A stretch of DNA of 23,711 nt from Chara braunii (taxonomy: Eukaryota > Streptophyta > Charophyceae > Charales > Characeae): NCBI GenBank assembly GCA_003427395.1, contig BFEA01000375.1, positions 615,294 to 639,004 of the forward strand, given 5' to 3'. The notes below the pieces were generated by a model. That model was given only the letters and a program-made list of their open reading frames with translations, made no database searches and was not told the origin of the DNA. Shown piece by piece: positions 1-8,186 of the stretch. Position 1 is the stretch's first letter. Every line of letters starts with the position of its first letter. Made by a program: the position numbers and the translations under genes.

Positions 1-89
<89 letters not shown>
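1..89. repeat. Compound (CA)n(GA)n microsatellite
   Basis: About nine CA units are followed by roughly 35 GA units, uninterrupted, at the left edge of the window. It abuts the USP-like open frame directly. The tract stays open in that frame (as Thr/His then Glu/Arg), so it says nothing about where coding really begins. Confidence 0.98.
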
Positions 90-90
<1 letters not shown>

Positions 91-92
<2 letters not shown>

Positions 93-417
93 AGGCAGAC
101 ATTGTCCTGGTCATTTCAGTGCTATTACCTTTGTGGATAATTCATGGACCCTATGGGATAATGGGGGTAGGGTGCATGCAGTGGGAAATATTAACTCCTA
201 TCACCAGGCGGTGGAATCTCATTTGGTTTGGCTGGTTGACCAGTATGTGGATGTGCACTCACAAGCTCTACAGCCTCCGGAGGGCAATCCGGCTGAACCT
301 CCCCCGTCCCCTGTACATGGCCAAGCAGCGTCCCTTCCCTGTGTAGATCGGTCGGATACTACCACAGATAGTGAAGGGGCCTCTCCAGAGGATGGTGGAT
401 GTGCCATGCCTTTGTGA
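91..417 (+). pseudogene. Fragment resembling the C-terminal part of a ubiquitin-specific protease (C19) domain
   Basis: The frame is open from the left microsatellite to a TGA at 415-417. Near its start it encodes GHFSAITFVDNSWTLWDNGG. This fits the His box of C19 deubiquitinases: Gly-His-aromatic-Ser/Thr-Ala, then a Trp about ten residues on, then an acidic/Asn pair and a Val. The candidate catalytic His codon is 112-114, the Trp 145-147, and the Asp/Asn pair 157-162. After this come a short helical-looking stretch and a Pro/Ser/Asp-rich tail. The Cys box and the rest of a C19 domain (usually over 300 residues) are absent, so this is a 3' exon or a remnant. There is no convincing start codon. 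An Ulp1-like (C48) protease is an alternative, but the GHF...W...DN spacing fits C19 better. The motif is read directly; the family is inferred. Confidence 0.4.
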
Positions 418-445
418 CTCCACACAGCTTCAGTTCGGTTAGCAT

Positions 446-537
446 GCACACAGCATAGTCTTTGCTCCGAACACTTTGTAGGGATGGTCATGTACACGGC
501 ATAGTCTTTTCTCCGAACACTTTGAAAGGATGGTCAC
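446..537. repeat. Tandem duplication, 46-bp unit
   Basis: Two adjacent copies share GCATAGTCTTT, then CTCCGAACACTTTG, then GGATGGTCA. The shared word starts at 453 and again at 499, a period of 46, with a few substitutions. It lies between the USP-like fragment and the first Cys-rich fragment. Confidence 0.85.
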
Positions 538-598
538 TGCCAGCCTCTGTCGAAAACTGCGACCCATTGTCTTGTGCGCATCCCCCCCCCCACCGGCC

Positions 599-730
599 CT
601 GATTACTTGCCCAGCATTCACTTGTGGCCTTGACATGCCATGCTTACATAATTGTGGACGTCAGCTTTTTTTCCTGCTGACATGTCAGCAACATGCCATG
701 TGTCGTCAATATTTCCGGGAGCTGTCATAG
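599..730 (+). pseudogene. Cys/His-rich (zinc-finger-like) fragment, copy 1
   Basis: This frame encodes ITCPAFTCGLDMPCLHNCG, a hydrophobic patch, then CQQHAMC, and ends at a TAG (728-730). The pattern is CP-x3-C-x-L-D-x2-CLHNCG, about nine residues, then C-x2-H-x2-C. It recurs at 1231-1486 in recognisably related form, which argues against chance. The Cys/His spacing suggests zinc binding, but I cannot assign a known RING, PHD or B-box class. There is no start codon or full domain, so it is best read as an exon or pseudogene piece belonging with the neighbouring fragments. An association with transposon Cys-cluster domains is possible but not shown. Confidence 0.35.
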
Positions 731-1230
731 AAAGTATGAGTCTGTGCTGCCTGTACTATCCCTGATGCCATCACCCACCACATCCTCTCTAGCATGTCGC
801 GCATGCAGCGTTGGGCTTACACCTGCTGCAATGACAGTTGGATCTCCTTCATCCTCGCCGGACGAACAACCAACACAGCCCTGAGGAGGAAAATAGACTA
901 GCATATGTCCCCCCTACAGAGTGCTGTACTGATAGGTTATCACCACCAGGGCAAGATGTTGCAGACCAAATCCTGCAACATCTAAACACCCTTTCTTTGG
1001 ATCAGTTACCGTCGTCTTTTGTCCATAGAGAGGAAATAATGACTGCGGAAACCCAAGAAACCTGCTCAAATGCCGCTATGTGATGGCCCACCTGAGATTC
1101 GACTGGTAGCATGTCATTAGCAAGTCTTTTGTCATGAGAATTATGAGGGCATAGTACAGTACTCCATACAAGTTTTTGTTTTTATACGTATGATGACAGT
1201 CAACATTGCACTCATGTACAGCACCCTGAC

Positions 1231-1486
1231 ATGTCATGTCCAATTTGTAGACAGGGGTTGGAATGGCAATGTCTATACAATTGTGGTGGGCGTGCATGTG
1301 TTCCTAGCATGTAGGAGCCACGTAGCCTGTGACATCTGTCTATCCCGTGCCATTCTATGCACCAACTGCAACTGCGAGAATTCTATGTGGTGCTTCCTCA
1401 GTCCAGACCTGAACCAGTCCTGTCTGGTCTGTACCTTAGGTAACGGCTTCTCCTCAACTCAAAATCTTCTGCAACCCGAACACTGA
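1231..1486 (+). pseudogene. Cys/His-rich (zinc-finger-like) fragment, copy 2, frameshifted
   Basis: One frame begins ATG at 1231 and reads MSCPICRQGLEWQCLYNCGG, then stops near 1311. The next frame continues with SHVACDICLSRAILCTNCNC and more Cys residues, closing at a stop at 1484-1486. Crossing near 1305 gives an unbroken series of Cys pairs and a His (C-x2-C, CLYNCG, H-x3-C-x2-C, C-x2-C-x-C). The first half aligns with the fragment at 599-730 at the GL[DE]..CL[HY]NCG core. Either a one-base indel has broken the gene or a short intron lies near 1305. The role is unknown; metal binding is inferred from Cys spacing only. Confidence 0.4.
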
Positions 1487-1672
1487 CTGGCCTCTCACGT
1501 CATTTTAGAGTAGTATGCTCCAGCGGTGAGTATTGAGAACCCTCTGAAGTTTGTCATTCCTCTGTTTTGTTCTTTGCCACTCCGCTTCCCTCCTCCACCC
1601 GCCTCCCTCCCGCCTCTCGCTTTATAGAACTCCACCTCCTACGTCTTCCTTCCTCTTTCCCCCTGTACTAGA

Positions 1673-2082
1673 ATGAACATCATCAAGAGAACAGACAAAA
1701 TACAAGCTGAAGAGCTGAAGAAAAATGTACAGGAGTATAACCCCCTTTACTCTGCCTCCTATCGCAATGTGCAAGTCTGCCATTAAGGCACACAGGGATG
1801 TGGACAGCTGGTGGTCAACCACAATCAGTGTGGCCAGCCTTGTACGTGAGAGGCATAATACAAGGGGATCGTTAAAGAACAAATGAAAAAGGTACCTCAA
1901 TACACAATTCTATTGCCGCAGGTAGATATAGAGAAGACCTTTTAAACAGGTGGAACAAGTCGCCCAAGTTGTGCCATGATGTGTCGCAAGTTACCCCTGT
2001 GAGACTCACGGCCTTTTGGAAATACTTGAAGAAATTGGTGGTTGTTAAACACACTGGACTGCTTTGGCTTGTTGTTCATTGA
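1673..2082 (+). pseudogene. Degenerate coding region spread over three frames, unknown product
   Basis: An ATG at 1673 opens a charged, helical segment beginning MNIIKRTDKIQAEELKKN that stops at 1784-1786. A second frame picks up at about 1779 (AIKAHRDVDSWWSTTISVAS) and stops at 1884-1886. A third takes over at about 1882 and includes GRYREDLLNRWNKSPKL and a Trp/Lys-rich end, closing at TGA 2080-2082. Each segment has protein-like composition, and the switches happen exactly where the previous frame closes, as expected of a decayed ORF with two small indels. I do not recognise the protein. It follows the Cys-rich fragments on the same strand, so all may derive from one gene or element. Confidence 0.4.
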
Positions 2083-2520
2083 GCTCTCCCCACTGCATCT
2101 GGGCTACCGCAAGTTGCATAAAGATTCGCCTTTTTGTCATGCTTGTCGGCGCTCTTGCGAGCGCTGGAAAAAAAAAATTTAAAAATTAAAAAATAAAGTG
2201 CCTCACGCACGTACACCAAAAAGTGCTTTCATAACGCACAAGCCATTCACACCCGCCCCCTAGGGACGACGCATGTTAAGATTTATACAGACACTGCCTG
2301 TGCACCGCCCAAGGGGTCTACGTCCAATGGTTGTAGTATGCTGGATAGGGCCATAGGGAGGGTCTGGGGATCAGGGTCTCATCTGGACTCCACCATGGGA
2401 CCGGGGGGGTGGGGGAGGGGAGGGATAGGTTAGGGTAGATTAAAGGGGAAGGGTTTACCAACTTTACTGCCTAGACCGTCGTAACCAAAAAACTGCCAAA
2501 ACCGTTGAAACCGGTGATAC
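2083..2520. other. Non-coding spacer, AT-rich then G-rich
   Basis: No coding signal is visible. An A/T run lies at 2168-2200 and a strongly G-rich stretch at 2395-2455. The stretch includes a single TTAGGG-like word but no telomere array. Confidence 0.5.
2403..2424 (+). other. Potential G-quadruplex motif
   Basis: Four G runs of seven, five, four and three, separated by single T, A and A bases, meet the usual four-run, short-loop definition of an intramolecular G-quadruplex. It is isolated from any recognisable promoter. Confidence 0.6.
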
Positions 2521-2657
2521 CTCTGTGTGGCCAGTTGGACCCTCCGATCTGTCAGTCTCACCAGTATGTACTAGTACATGTGGGTGCCATGGTCGACCCT
2601 GGGTACAGCTAGCATGTTTCCCGTCACTATGGCACCCATACAAGAGTCCACACAGAG
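2521..2657. repeat. Imperfect nested inverted repeat of about 137 bp
   Basis: The outer arms CTCTGTGTGG (2521-2530) and CCACACAGAG (2648-2657) are perfect reverse complements. The inner arms TGGGTGCCAT (2581-2590) and ATGGCACCCA (2629-2638) are also perfect. The left side has about 50 bases between arms and the right about 9, so it is asymmetric. It could be a decayed foldback element; no clear target-site duplication is seen. Confidence 0.5.
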
Positions 2658-3181
2658 CGAACTTAGGCTGTGGTAGGGACCATCTCGGCGGGGGATAATC
2701 CTACACACACACTGGGTGTTCTTATGGGGTATCTCACTATGCCTGCGGGTGGTGCTTCACCCAGGTTGGGGTCCGTGGGAATTCTCATTGGGGGAATTAG
2801 TCGGGAACCCCCTGAGGCCTGGCCACCACCCTCTGGTTTGTGGTTTTGTAGGCCTCCGACGTGGAGGCTCTCCAAGTTTCTTCAGACCTCTGGGGGATGG
2901 GCTCGGTGCTTTCTTGCTGTTGGAGTCCTCTGTCTTAGGTAAGTTGCTTTTTGCCCTTCGCCCTTTTATGGATTAAAATTATCATTAAATAAATATATGT
3001 ATATGTATATATGTATCTGTGCAAGTATGCCGCTTCGGCGGCAGACGGGTGCGTGGGCACTTTGCGCTGAACCGCCCAAACATGGCTAACCTGAGTATTA
3101 AAAAAAAAAGGAAAATCCGCCAGGGTGCACGAGACCATCGAAATAAAAGGAGGATAATCCGGACGAGTGCGTGCGCCGTGC

Positions 3182-3183
<2 letters not shown>
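2658..3183. other. Unassigned sequence with a short UUCG-loop hairpin
   Basis: Open frames of 70-90 residues exist on both strands here, but none has recognisable motifs. A compact hairpin, TGCCGC-TTCG-GCGGCA, lies at 3028-3043. A TA/TG-rich run precedes it at about 2990-3015. Confidence 0.4.

Positions 3184-3238
<55 letters not shown>
3184..3238. repeat. (GA)n microsatellite
   Basis: About 27 uninterrupted GA units. The Arg/Glu and Ser/Leu repeat proteins readable across it are artefacts of the dinucleotide repeat. Confidence 0.98.
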
Positions 3239-3240
<2 letters not shown>

Positions 3241-3541
3241 GCCACCCAGCTGAATTTCAATGCAGGGAAGCAGGAAAAGATGGCCATTTCTGTTTTGTCC
3301 AAGTAACGGCAGTCTCAGCTTATGGGAATGGGCTCAACAGGAGGGGCAACCAGAAAAAGTCCCCACCAGTAGTGGCATATCCAATATGTATCACCCGAGG
3401 TCCAACGGACCACGTATTTAGAAATCAAATGCACTAGGGGCACATGCAAAAGATACCTCTGCAACCCATGAGTGGAAACTTGGCTAAGCCCCCCGCCTGT
3501 CAGGAGGATATTATGCTATACCCCTCTGTTTTTGGGGGGGT

Positions 3542-3699
3542 TGGAAAAATAAGCCAACTTTCAGGGCCATTTGACACATTGCTGCAATGAAAAAAGCAAA
3601 AATAAAAGTGCCTATGCGTCTGGAAAAATAAGCCAACTTTCAGGGGCATTTGACACATTGCTGCAATGAAAAAAGCAAAAATAAAAGTGCCTATGCGTC
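3542..3699. repeat. Near-perfect tandem duplication, 79-bp unit
   Basis: Copies at 3542-3620 and 3621-3699 both start TGGAAAAATAAGCCAACTTT and both end GCCTATGCGTC. They differ at essentially one position (GGGCC versus GGGGC). The near-identity implies a recent duplication, or an assembly duplication. Confidence 0.95.
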
Positions 3700-3914
3700 A
3701 ATATCACTCACCGTTGCGCATGAGGCCAAGATAGATTCAAGTTTTTTATCAGACCCCATAATTATCCACCATGTTTCTGTGGCTTTCACTCAGTGCAATT
3801 GTTTGCCGCATGACACAAGTCTACTCTACCGTCCAGCAGTGCCATTGGCCCTGGCGATGGTGGCTTCGCTGTGTCACCAGTGTGTTAGTGAGTGAGAGCA
3901 ATCTATACTGGGGT

Positions 3915-4190
3915 GGGGCTAGGGACTTGTTTTTGATTCGCTTCAGCAGCCTACTCGCCCTAGGGTAGGCCCAGGGTAGTAGGTCCTCTAGTCAGTTGGC
4001 CAGAGGCTCCTGTCCATTGGTGGGGAGCCTCACCTGCTGGTAATCAGACCCATCATGGAGCGATCCATGGCGGGCTGGGCTACGGACTTCACTCTGATTA
4101 CTTTCAGCAACCTACCGCCCCTAGGGTTGCCCCAGAGTAGTAGGGTTGCAGTCCTTTGCCCAGGGCCTCCAGTCCATTGATGACGATCCC
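3915..4190. repeat. Diverged tandem duplication, unit about 161 bp
   Basis: CTAGGGACTT (3919) matches CTACGGACTT (4080), TTCAGCAGCCTAC matches TTCAGCAACCTAC, and GTCCATTGG (4012) matches GTCCATTGA (4172). The constant offset of 160-161 shows two tandem copies with moderate divergence. No coding function is seen. Confidence 0.75.
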
Positions 4191-4216
4191 AAGTTCACTA
4201 ATCACCCCCCCAGGGC

Positions 4217-4370
4217 GGCCCAGCCCGAAACATCACTCCTACCAGGTCACTCGGACTTAGATTTGAATACACATCTGGCAATCGGACCCAACCGCCAGAT
4301 GGGACGAGCCCAACCTGAAACAACACTCCTGCCAGGTCACACCCCCTCGGATCTAAATAGTAAATATGCA
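4217..4370. repeat. Diverged tandem duplication, unit about 90 bp
   Basis: CAGCCCGAAACATCACTCCT (4221) matches CAACCTGAAACAACACTCCT (4311), followed in both by CCAGGTCAC and a GGA-TTTAAAT-like end. Between them an inverted pair, CATCTGGC and GCCAGATG, could form a small hairpin. Confidence 0.75.
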
Positions 4371-4872
4371 TTCAGTTTGGAGCAAAGAAAAAAAGAAAAA
4401 AGTTCAAAAAACCTAAAATCATAGTCCGATTCATCTCTGTTTATTTTTCTTTTTTTTTCCTCTGATGCAAGGAACATACCTGATTTCTCTTCTCGGAGAC
4501 TAAAACCTTATAACCCCCCCGTACCTTACCATATATTGGCCACAGGCCCTGCACACCAAGGATTCAGGATGTATGTGGCTGTTGTGCGAAGCCAGCCCTG
4601 GCCTCAAATTGACCGGTGGGCTTATTTTTTTGTGGCCGGGAAAGGTACTGGCGGTTTAACAAACGAAGATCCACCACTGCATCAAGGCAGATTAGCAAAG
4701 GAAAGTGGTAAGGAAGGAAGAACCGGGCACCTTCAGTTCGCAAAAACCTGGGGCAGAAATCATCAGTTAGCAATGGTGGAAGCTGGTACTAGACTGAGAG
4801 TATTGAAATCAACTGCTTCTCAAAACCCCCTTTTCAAAACCACCAGTACATTTCAACTGTTTTCTTTTCAAA
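4371..4872. other. Unassigned sequence with an open frame of unknown value
   Basis: A plus-strand frame of 119 residues spans 4536-4895 with mixed composition, but it has no recognisable domain and no ATG-led start in a good context. A purine-rich A run (about 4385-4410) and a T-rich run (about 4440-4460) precede it. I see no supportable gene. Confidence 0.3.
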
Positions 4873-5028
4873 CACATGCCAACCAACACAGATAGTTGCC
4901 GATGGGTTCAATCCCCCCATCGGTGTGCGTGTCTATGTGTGTGTGTCCCATCTACTAGACTAGAGTTACCGCAGCTGCTACTCCCATCTACTATTCCCGC
5001 CCCCATCCAGTAGCACCAGTGGCCAGCA

Positions 5029-5079
<51 letters not shown>

Positions 5080-5122
5080 CGATGGGGGGAACAAGCCAAC
5101 TATCTGTGTTGGTTGGCATGTG
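4873..5122. repeat. Foldback (inverted repeat) around a (CA)n tract, SINE-like
   Basis: The left arm 4873-4929 and right arm 5073-5122 are reverse complements over about 45 bases: CACATGCCAACCAACACAGA on the left, and its complement at the right end. A small mismatch block sits in the middle of each arm. The left arm carries GGGTTCAATCCCC (4904-4916), close to the tRNA B-box consensus. The loop holds the CA microsatellite. The arrangement suggests two SINE-related pieces in opposite orientation, next to the tRNA-like sequence at 5150-5216. Confidence 0.65.
5031..5073. repeat. (CA)n microsatellite
   Basis: About 21 CA units in the loop of the foldback at 4873-5122. Confidence 0.97.
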
Positions 5123-5149
5123 TTGGTTAGCACCAAGTGTCGCCAGGTG

Positions 5150-5216
5150 GTCAGTGGGGATTGAACCCACTATCTAAAATGCAACTTGCATGCCTAACCA
5201 ACTGAGTTTGGCTGCC
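5150..5216 (-). mobile_element. tRNA-related SINE head or tRNA pseudogene
   Basis: The minus strand reads AACTCAGTTGGTTAGG (an A-box-like word, plus positions 5193-5208), then about 25 bases later GGGTTCAATCC (a B box, plus 5158-5168). The order and spacing match an internal RNA polymerase III promoter. The A box carries an extra A relative to TAGCTCAGTTGG, and a complete cloverleaf is not evident, so a tRNA-derived SINE fits better than a working tRNA. On the minus strand it reads directly into the right arm of the foldback at 4873-5122, so both may be one element. Confidence 0.55.
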
Positions 5217-5478
5217 TGCTCTGGAAGCCTTTATCGGCTCCTAGTTGAGGTGCTCCGAATTTTGCACAGCCCCCAGGGTGAAGTCCTCCTAGCGGGGGTC
5301 TAGGTTAGTTTTCAAGTACTTTCCAACGTCCCCACAAGTGCACCTGTGAGATGTTCAGCTCTCGAGGCGCCCGTGCCCATTCGAAACCAAAAACCCAACC
5401 CTGCTAGTGGGGAATAACCCCAGGACCCCACCCTTACCCCCCTCGGACAGAGACCAAAGCGGTATAAACACTGCACAA

Positions 5479-5524
5479 TTGGGTCATCGCTCCACTAAGT
5501 CGTTGGGTCATCGCTCCACTAACT
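5479..5524. repeat. Short tandem duplication, 24-bp unit
   Basis: TTGGGTCATCGCTCCACTAA occurs at 5479 and 5503. The word GGGTCATCGCTCCACTA resembles the end of the foldback family at 6.7-9.05 kb (GGGCCTCGCTCCACTAC), so it may be a decayed pair of ends. Confidence 0.85.
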
Positions 5525-5794
5525 CTGCAAATCTACTCGAGATAGAGCGCACAGACCATATGCAGTGGAGGAACCTGTAAAGGACCAGTACATGGCCCCA
5601 GCCAGATTAAGATGAAAATTGCAATGCCTCTCCTAGAATTTTGAAGGCTCAGGATGAGGACATCCACACGACCAGTAGGAAAAAAAGTTATCCTATGCCG
5701 TGTGGTGGCACTAGGCCCAGCCCTGAACACAAAAAAAAAAAAAAATCCACCTGCCCCCAGTCGGGCCCTGTCCCAAGTCCCCCAAGTTATACGT

Positions 5795-6332
5795 TTTTTT
5801 TGCTACTTTTTGAACAGGAGGCTCATTCGAATTCTCCAGATGTACTGGTGGTTTAAGGGAACTCCAAATCCTAGGAAGTGGGGATGGCCGAGAGAAAACA
5901 CTTCTCTCAGAAGACGGGACAAAGAATGGTGGCCATTTTTGGAAATTATACCCTTCACAAAAGGGACGCCGTATAGTACTAGAGAAGAATCGCCTTACCA
6001 GGAGTTCATGCTATCTCAGAGCAATCCATAACTCTTGGAGGGCAAAAATTGTTGGCTTACTTTGGCAGTTATTGCACCTCAGTGTACCTACACCCAGTTG
6101 TGTGAGGAGAAAGGGATGAGAATAGATACAACTCGCAAGACAGGTGGCACTGCAGAGGATGCGGAAACAGAAAGGGAAGTGGTGGGAATGTTATGTTGCA
6201 CGAATGCCATGGGATTGGCTACTACTGTTAGCTTTGCATGATAATTTGGGATGGGGTAATAAATTGTCTTGGTGGGAAGTTCTTACAGCAAGACGAGAGA
6301 CTACAAGAAGAGACCAGGGTCTGATCAGATAG
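5795..6332 (+). other. Trp-rich open-frame remnant, unknown
   Basis: Three overlapping plus-strand frames (closing at 6031, 6241 and 6332) encode protein-like, Trp/Arg/Glu-rich segments such as KWGWPRENTSLRRRDKEWWP. None has a recognised domain. They could be pieces of one decayed gene, or chance. No start codon or splice pattern decides between them. Confidence 0.2.
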
Positions 6333-6366
6333 TCCCGCAGACAAGAGCAATCCTGCTCTAAGTACT

Positions 6367-6654
6367 TTGGACGAACAGAAACAGAATCAGAATCAGGTTC
6401 ACACAGGAAAAGCTACAAGGGAAGGGATTGAAATTACGAGTGAAGGGATTGAAAACCAAAGCTCAATAATTGTTGAGAAAAATTATTTGTGCCGAATTCA
6501 GGGACCATGTGATGCAAGGGAGGGATACACCTCAGGGGGCATAGAGGACTTGAAGAGAGAGTGGAGTTGGAACGAGTGGTTAGCTGCAGTAAGTCCGGAA
6601 GCGAACTTGAGCAAGTTCGGGGAATGGCTGTTCACAAAAGAGCAGGTTCCATAG
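6367..6654 (+). CDS. Hypothetical open frame, 95 codons, no ATG start
   Basis: An open plus-strand frame with hydrophilic Glu/Gln-rich content, containing DLKREWSWNEWLAAVSPEAN, ends at a TAG at 6652-6654. It begins without an ATG, so if real it is an internal or last exon. No family is recognised. It follows the Trp-rich remnant with a similar composition, and both may come from one decayed gene. Confidence 0.2.
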   Translation: MDEQKQNQNQVHTGKATREGIEITSEGIENQSSIIVEKNYLCRIQGPCDAREGYTSGGIEDLKREWSWNEWLAAVSPEANLSKFGEWLFTKEQVP

Positions 6655-6733
6655 AAATCACTGTTTTGGTAAAGAAGAGCAGGCTTAGCAGGGTAGAAAT
6701 ATATATAGTACCTCATAGTTAATGCTACTAAAG

Positions 6734-6853
6734 GGGCCTCGCTGCACTACTCTCGACATGCACAAAAAGACAATCATGGCGGTGCATCTTTCCATATTCT
6801 AGCGGAAGATTCACTCTCATTTTGCACATTTCGAGAGTAGTGCAGCGAGGCCC
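6734..6853. mobile_element. Foldback MITE-like element, copy 1 (120 bp)
   Basis: The termini GGGCCTCGCTGCACTACTCT and its exact complement at 6834-6853 form a near-perfect hairpin, with arms of 23 bp or more around a loop of about 75 bases. Direct AAG flanks both ends (6731-6733 and 6854-6856), consistent with a 3-bp target-site duplication. It has no coding capacity. Related copies lie at 7291, 7434 and 8921. Short length, inverted termini and multiple copies fit a non-autonomous terminal-inverted-repeat transposon; the superfamily is unassigned. Confidence 0.75.
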
Positions 6854-7200
6854 AAGGAGTCAGTTTTTACCCCAATGGTTCCTCGCACTAGGAGAATCAG
6901 TGCCATTGGGGAAGTCCCGTGACATGCTGCCAAAAAGAGGGGGGGGGGGGGGAGGAATACTTTTATATGTCAGAATACATTAGGAAGGAGAACTCTACAC
7001 AGTCTTAGAGTCCCCAGCCTGCGACTGCCCTTTCTTGTAGAGTCCTGGTACGTCTACGAGGAGCACTACGCCAGAATTTGGAGAGTGAACCTGGAGTCTG
7101 GGCGGACAAAAGGGATTTCAGCTGTCTTTTCGTGCTCTAGAGTAAGTGGAGCAAACCGACGTTTTTTCAATGGTCTGACAGACATACACGCGCTCTACAA
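6854..7200. other. Unassigned spacer; source of the sequence duplicated behind the adaptor
   Basis: No gene is seen. A run of 14 G lies at 6940-6953. Positions 7032-7065 are identical to 14707-14740, which follow the sequencing adaptor; this is the genuine location of that sequence. Confidence 0.5.
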
Positions 7201-7209
7201 AATTATGTA

Positions 7210-7233
7210 TAGTGTAGAGTAGGGGAGCGAGTC
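7210..7233. mobile_element. Solo right end of the foldback element
   Basis: GTGTAGAGTAGGGGAGCGAGTCCC matches, apart from one base, the right end of the copy at 7291-7384. No matching left end is seen within 150 bases to the left, so it is a truncated copy, or the boundary of the tandem duplication. Confidence 0.55.
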
Positions 7234-7290
7234 CCTTAGCTTCGGCAGAACTGGTGGTATGCCTACATCGCAGAAAGCATTCATTGGATT

Positions 7291-7384
7291 GGGCCTCTCG
7301 CTCGACTACTCACCACATCTGCAAAATGAGAATGGATCTTCTGCTATAACATTTTGTACAGTGTAGAGTAGTGTAGCGAGTCCC
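7291..7384. mobile_element. Foldback MITE-like element, copy 2 (94 bp)
   Basis: The left end GGGCCTCTCGCTCGACTACT and right end AGAGTAGTGTAGCGAGTCCC pair imperfectly. Flanks are ATT (left) and TTA (right), so no clean target duplication remains. It is the shortest and most diverged full copy. Confidence 0.65.
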
Positions 7385-7433
7385 TTAGTTTCAGCAGAAC
7401 TGGTAAATGCCTGCATCACAGAAATCATTCATT

Positions 7434-7552
7434 GGGCCTCGCTCCACTACTCACCAAATCAAATTGATAATGAATCTTCTGCTAGAACATGGCAAGGTAC
7501 ACGGCCTTACTTTTTTACTTTCGTACACGTGGAGAGTAGTCGAGCGAGGCCC
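7434..7552. mobile_element. Foldback MITE-like element, copy 3 (119 bp)
   Basis: Termini GGGCCTCGCTCCACTACTC and GAGTAGTCGAGCGAGGCCC pair with one mismatch. It is flanked by ATT on both sides (7431-7433 and 7553-7555), matching a 3-bp target-site duplication as in copy 1. The U6-like sequence at 7596 follows 43 bases later. Confidence 0.75.
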
Positions 7553-7595
7553 ATTACTTCACGGGACTGACTACCTGCCCAAAGTGTTCCTTTTC

Positions 7596-7693
7596 CTTGG
7601 ACCATTTCTCGATCCATCCGTTTCATCCTTGCACAGGGGCAATGCTAAAAATCTTCTGTACCGTTCCAATTTCGTGGATGTCTCGAAAGACCT
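7596..7693 (-). pseudogene. U6 snRNA-like sequence, diverged copy
   Basis: Read on the minus strand it has a 5' hairpin-like TCTTTCGAGACATCC, then AATTGGAACGGTACAGA, GCCCCTGTGCAAGGATGA and ATCGAGAAATGGTCCAA, in U6 order. Relative to plant U6 the ACAGAGA box is shortened to ACAGAAG, two or three bases are added before the AGC triad, and the ACACGC segment is altered. The changes at catalytic positions point to a pseudogene. No plant-type upstream sequence element or T-run terminator is seen. Confidence 0.8.
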
Positions 7694-8142
7694 ACCTTGA
7701 TCTATCATTCCTACTTTTTCTTTTTCCCTGATTCTGCAATTGCCTCGTTTGTGTGACAGGCTCCACTTTCACCCCAGTTCAATTAGTCGTATAGTCTAGT
7801 CTGGAAAAAAAACAGCAACAAAAGTGTGACTTCCCGTTGTTTGCAGCAAATGGAAACGCCGTCGTAGACCCGAGATTTTCAGTAAGGATTTTTCGTGTTA
7901 TGCATTTACACTTCAAAAAAAAAAAAAAAAAAAAACTCGATGCAGGGGCTACGTCCCACTTGCACGTGATCATGATTTTTAACCGTAAATTCCACAGATC
8001 CATGGACGGGAATGACGAACACACGCAAAAAACAAAAACAAAACAAACAAAAAAAGAAAAAAAGAAAAAACGCACGTGGAACCTAGCCCTAGAGGGCAAT
8101 ATACCAGAGAGAAATGTCCAGAGAAAACGTCCATCCCACACA
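7694..8142. other. Spacer with poly(A) and A-rich runs
   Basis: A run of about 21 A lies at 7916-7936, and an A-rich stretch at 8027-8070. The frames crossing these runs read as poly-Lys or poly-Phe and are not credible. The A run may mark the 3' end of another retroposed sequence, but its body is not recognised. Confidence 0.4.
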
Positions 8143-8167
8143 GAAAAGTCTAAAGAAAACATGCGTA
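8143..8167. repeat. Target-site duplication of the LINE, left copy
   Basis: The 25 bases starting GAAAAGTCTAAAGAAAACAT are repeated at 8893-8917 with one mismatch (A to C). They bracket the truncated LINE and its A tail. Confidence 0.85.
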
Positions 8168-8186
8168 CATACATACATACATACAT

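Larger units (their letters stand above)
7201..7500. repeat. Tandem duplication of about 150 bp carrying foldback elements
   Basis: Sequence from ATGTATAGTGTAGAGTAG (7204) to TCTTCTGCTATAAC matches TTGTACAGTGTAGAGTAG (7354) to TCTTCTGCTAGAAC. The order is the same: element end, CCCTTAG, GCAGAACTGGT, GCCTRCATC, CATTCATT, next element start. The duplication multiplied one foldback copy together with its flank. Confidence 0.8.

Noticed and set aside
2422-2440. Telomere-like TTAGGG
   Set aside because: Only a single unit within a G-rich stretch; no array.
2985-3437. Arg/Glu-rich and Ser/Leu-rich frames
   Set aside because: They are products of the (GA)n tract; the flanking sequence has no protein-like motif.
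5150-5216. Functional tRNA gene
   Set aside because: The A box has an insertion and acceptor and anticodon stems cannot be drawn, so a SINE or pseudogene is preferred.
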